From assembly GCA_036525535.1 (NCBI GenBank), contig DATDAH010000133.1, forward strand, positions 1 to 7,062: a DNA stretch of 7,062 nt. Direction: 5' to 3'. This DNA comes from DATDAH01 sp036525535. Lineage in GTDB: Bacteria; Actinomycetota; Acidimicrobiia; Acidimicrobiales; DATDAH01. Below are positions 6,319 to 7,062 of the stretch, one piece after another. A program made the position numbers and the translations under genes. How positions within the stretch are numbered: the stretch's first letter is position 1; each line of letters opens with the position of its first letter. The notes below the pieces were generated by a model. That model saw only the letters and a list, made by a program, of their open reading frames with translations. It ran no database searches and had not been told where the DNA came from.

Positions 6319-7062
6319 TCAGTCGTCCTGTTCGATGGCGGCGGACAGGCGGTCTCGGTGCTCGATGAACCGGGGGTCGGAGCGCAGCGCGCGGTCCCGT
6401 TCGTCGTCGGGGCCAAAGGGCGACGGGACGTCGAGGACGACCCGTCCCGGCCGAGCGCTCATCACGATCTGGCGAGTCCCGAGGAACACCGCCTCGTCGA
6501 CACTGTGGGTGACGAACACGATCGTCCGCCCGGTCTCGGCCCAGATGCGGCGCAGCTCGAGTTGGAGACGCTCCCGGGTCACGGCGTCCAAGGCGCCGAA
6601 GGGCTCGTCCATCAGGAGGATCGCCGGGTCGTTGGCCAGCACCCGGGCGATCTGACAACGCTGCTGCATGCCCCCGGAGAGCTCGTAGGTCTTGTGGTCG
6701 GCGAACTCGGTCAGGCCGACCAGCGCCAGCCAGCGGTCGGCGTCGGCGCGACGACGGTCACGACCGACCCGGCGCATGCGCGGCCCGAAGGCCACGTTCG
6801 ACCTCACGGACAGCCACGGATACAGGTTCGCGTGTTGGAACACCACGCCCCGATCGGGGCCAGGGCCGGTCACGGCCTCCCCCCCGATGGTCAAGCTGCC
6901 CGAGGTCGGGGCGAGGAACCCGGCCAGGATCCGCAGCAGGGTGGTCTTGCCGCATCCCGACGGGCCGACCACGCACACGAGCTCGCCGGGTTCGAGGTCG
7001 AGATCGGTGGCCGTGAGGGCTACCACCCCCCGGTCGCCGTCGCCGAAGACGTGGCCGATGGC
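6319..7062 (-). CDS. ABC transporter ATP-binding protein, SsuB/TauB/NrtD-like (N-terminus outside window)
   Basis: Hydrolyses ATP to drive an importer of the nitrate/sulfonate/taurine/bicarbonate class. The visible 247 residues run to the right edge. A GTG at 7024-7026 could be taken as a start, but the 12 residues before it (including HVFGDGDRG) fit the family N-terminus, so the true start lies beyond 7062. Numbered from the edge, motifs are Walker A GPSGCGKTT (33-41), Q-loop Gln76 in VVFQ followed by LYPWLSV, signature LSGGMQQ (128-134), Walker B ILLMDEP with Asp152 and Glu153, D-loop GALD (156-159) and switch His186 in VTHSVDEA. 'YPWLSVRSNVAFG' and 'RQIVMSARPGRVV' are typical of this subfamily. 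The catalytic set is intact. The permease and binding protein are not in the window and probably lie beyond the right edge. The ligand cannot be assigned; related systems also carry pyrimidine thiamine precursors or riboflavin. Confidence 0.9.
   Translation of the reverse strand, partial: AIGHVFGDGDRGVVALTATDLDLEPGELVCVVGPSGCGKTTLLRILAGFLAPTSGSLTIGGEAVTGPGPDRGVVFQHANLYPWLSVRSNVAFGPRMRRVGRDRRRADADRWLALVGLTEFADHKTYELSGGMQQRCQIARVLANDPAILLMDEPFGALDAVTRERLQLELRRIWAETGRTIVFVTHSVDEAVFLGTRQIVMSARPGRVVLDVPSPFGPDDERDRALRSDPRFIEHRDRLSAAIEQDD

Noticed and set aside
5384..6658. Minus-strand 424-residue open frame spanning three genes.
   Set aside because: Low-complexity Arg/Pro/Gly/Ala composition, no domain, and overlap with three well-supported genes in other frames.

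Overview
The DNA is very GC-rich (about 70% by eye), with G or C at nearly every third codon position, some GTG starts and tightly packed genes. Together with the protein styles (ABC-F tail, EntS-like MFS, MsnO8-like flavin enzyme, short Acetyltransf_CG-type GNAT), this suggests a high-GC actinobacterium, possibly of the Acidimicrobiia. That placement is an inference from composition and protein style only. No tRNA, rRNA, CRISPR array, insertion sequence or phage gene was seen. The window looks like ordinary chromosomal DNA.

Left part (1-4893, plus strand): five genes run in one direction. They are the tail of a probable ABC-F ATPase (to 247), a 439-residue MFS exporter (244-1563, GTGA overlap), a second MFS exporter (1689-2957), agmatine deiminase aguA (2978-3958) and N-carbamoylputrescine amidase aguB (3958-4893, 1-base TGATG overlap). 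AguA and AguB together convert agmatine to N-carbamoylputrescine and then to putrescine, and all expected catalytic residues are present in both. No arginine decarboxylase or spermidine synthase lies in the window, so the source of agmatine is not shown. The largest gap in this run (1564-1688, 125 bases) carries a strong all-GC stem-loop and a second cluster of dyads just ahead of the second exporter.

Right part (4894-7062): a minus-strand LLM-class flavin-dependent oxidoreductase (4894-5919) meets aguB tail to tail with no intervening base. Divergent from it, across a 64-base gap, is a 94-residue GNAT-like acetyltransferase (5984-6268, plus strand) with a clear Shine-Dalgarno. That gene converges, across a 50-base gap holding two small hairpins, on a minus-strand ABC transporter ATPase of the nitrate/sulfonate/taurine (SsuB/TauB) type, whose N-terminus runs off the right edge.

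I found no clearly new system. The most useful leads are the gap hairpins at 1588-1666 (possible dispersed repeat or leader element), the linkage of ABC-F, two MFS exporters and a putrescine-forming pair, and the zero-gap convergent stop codons at 4891-4896.
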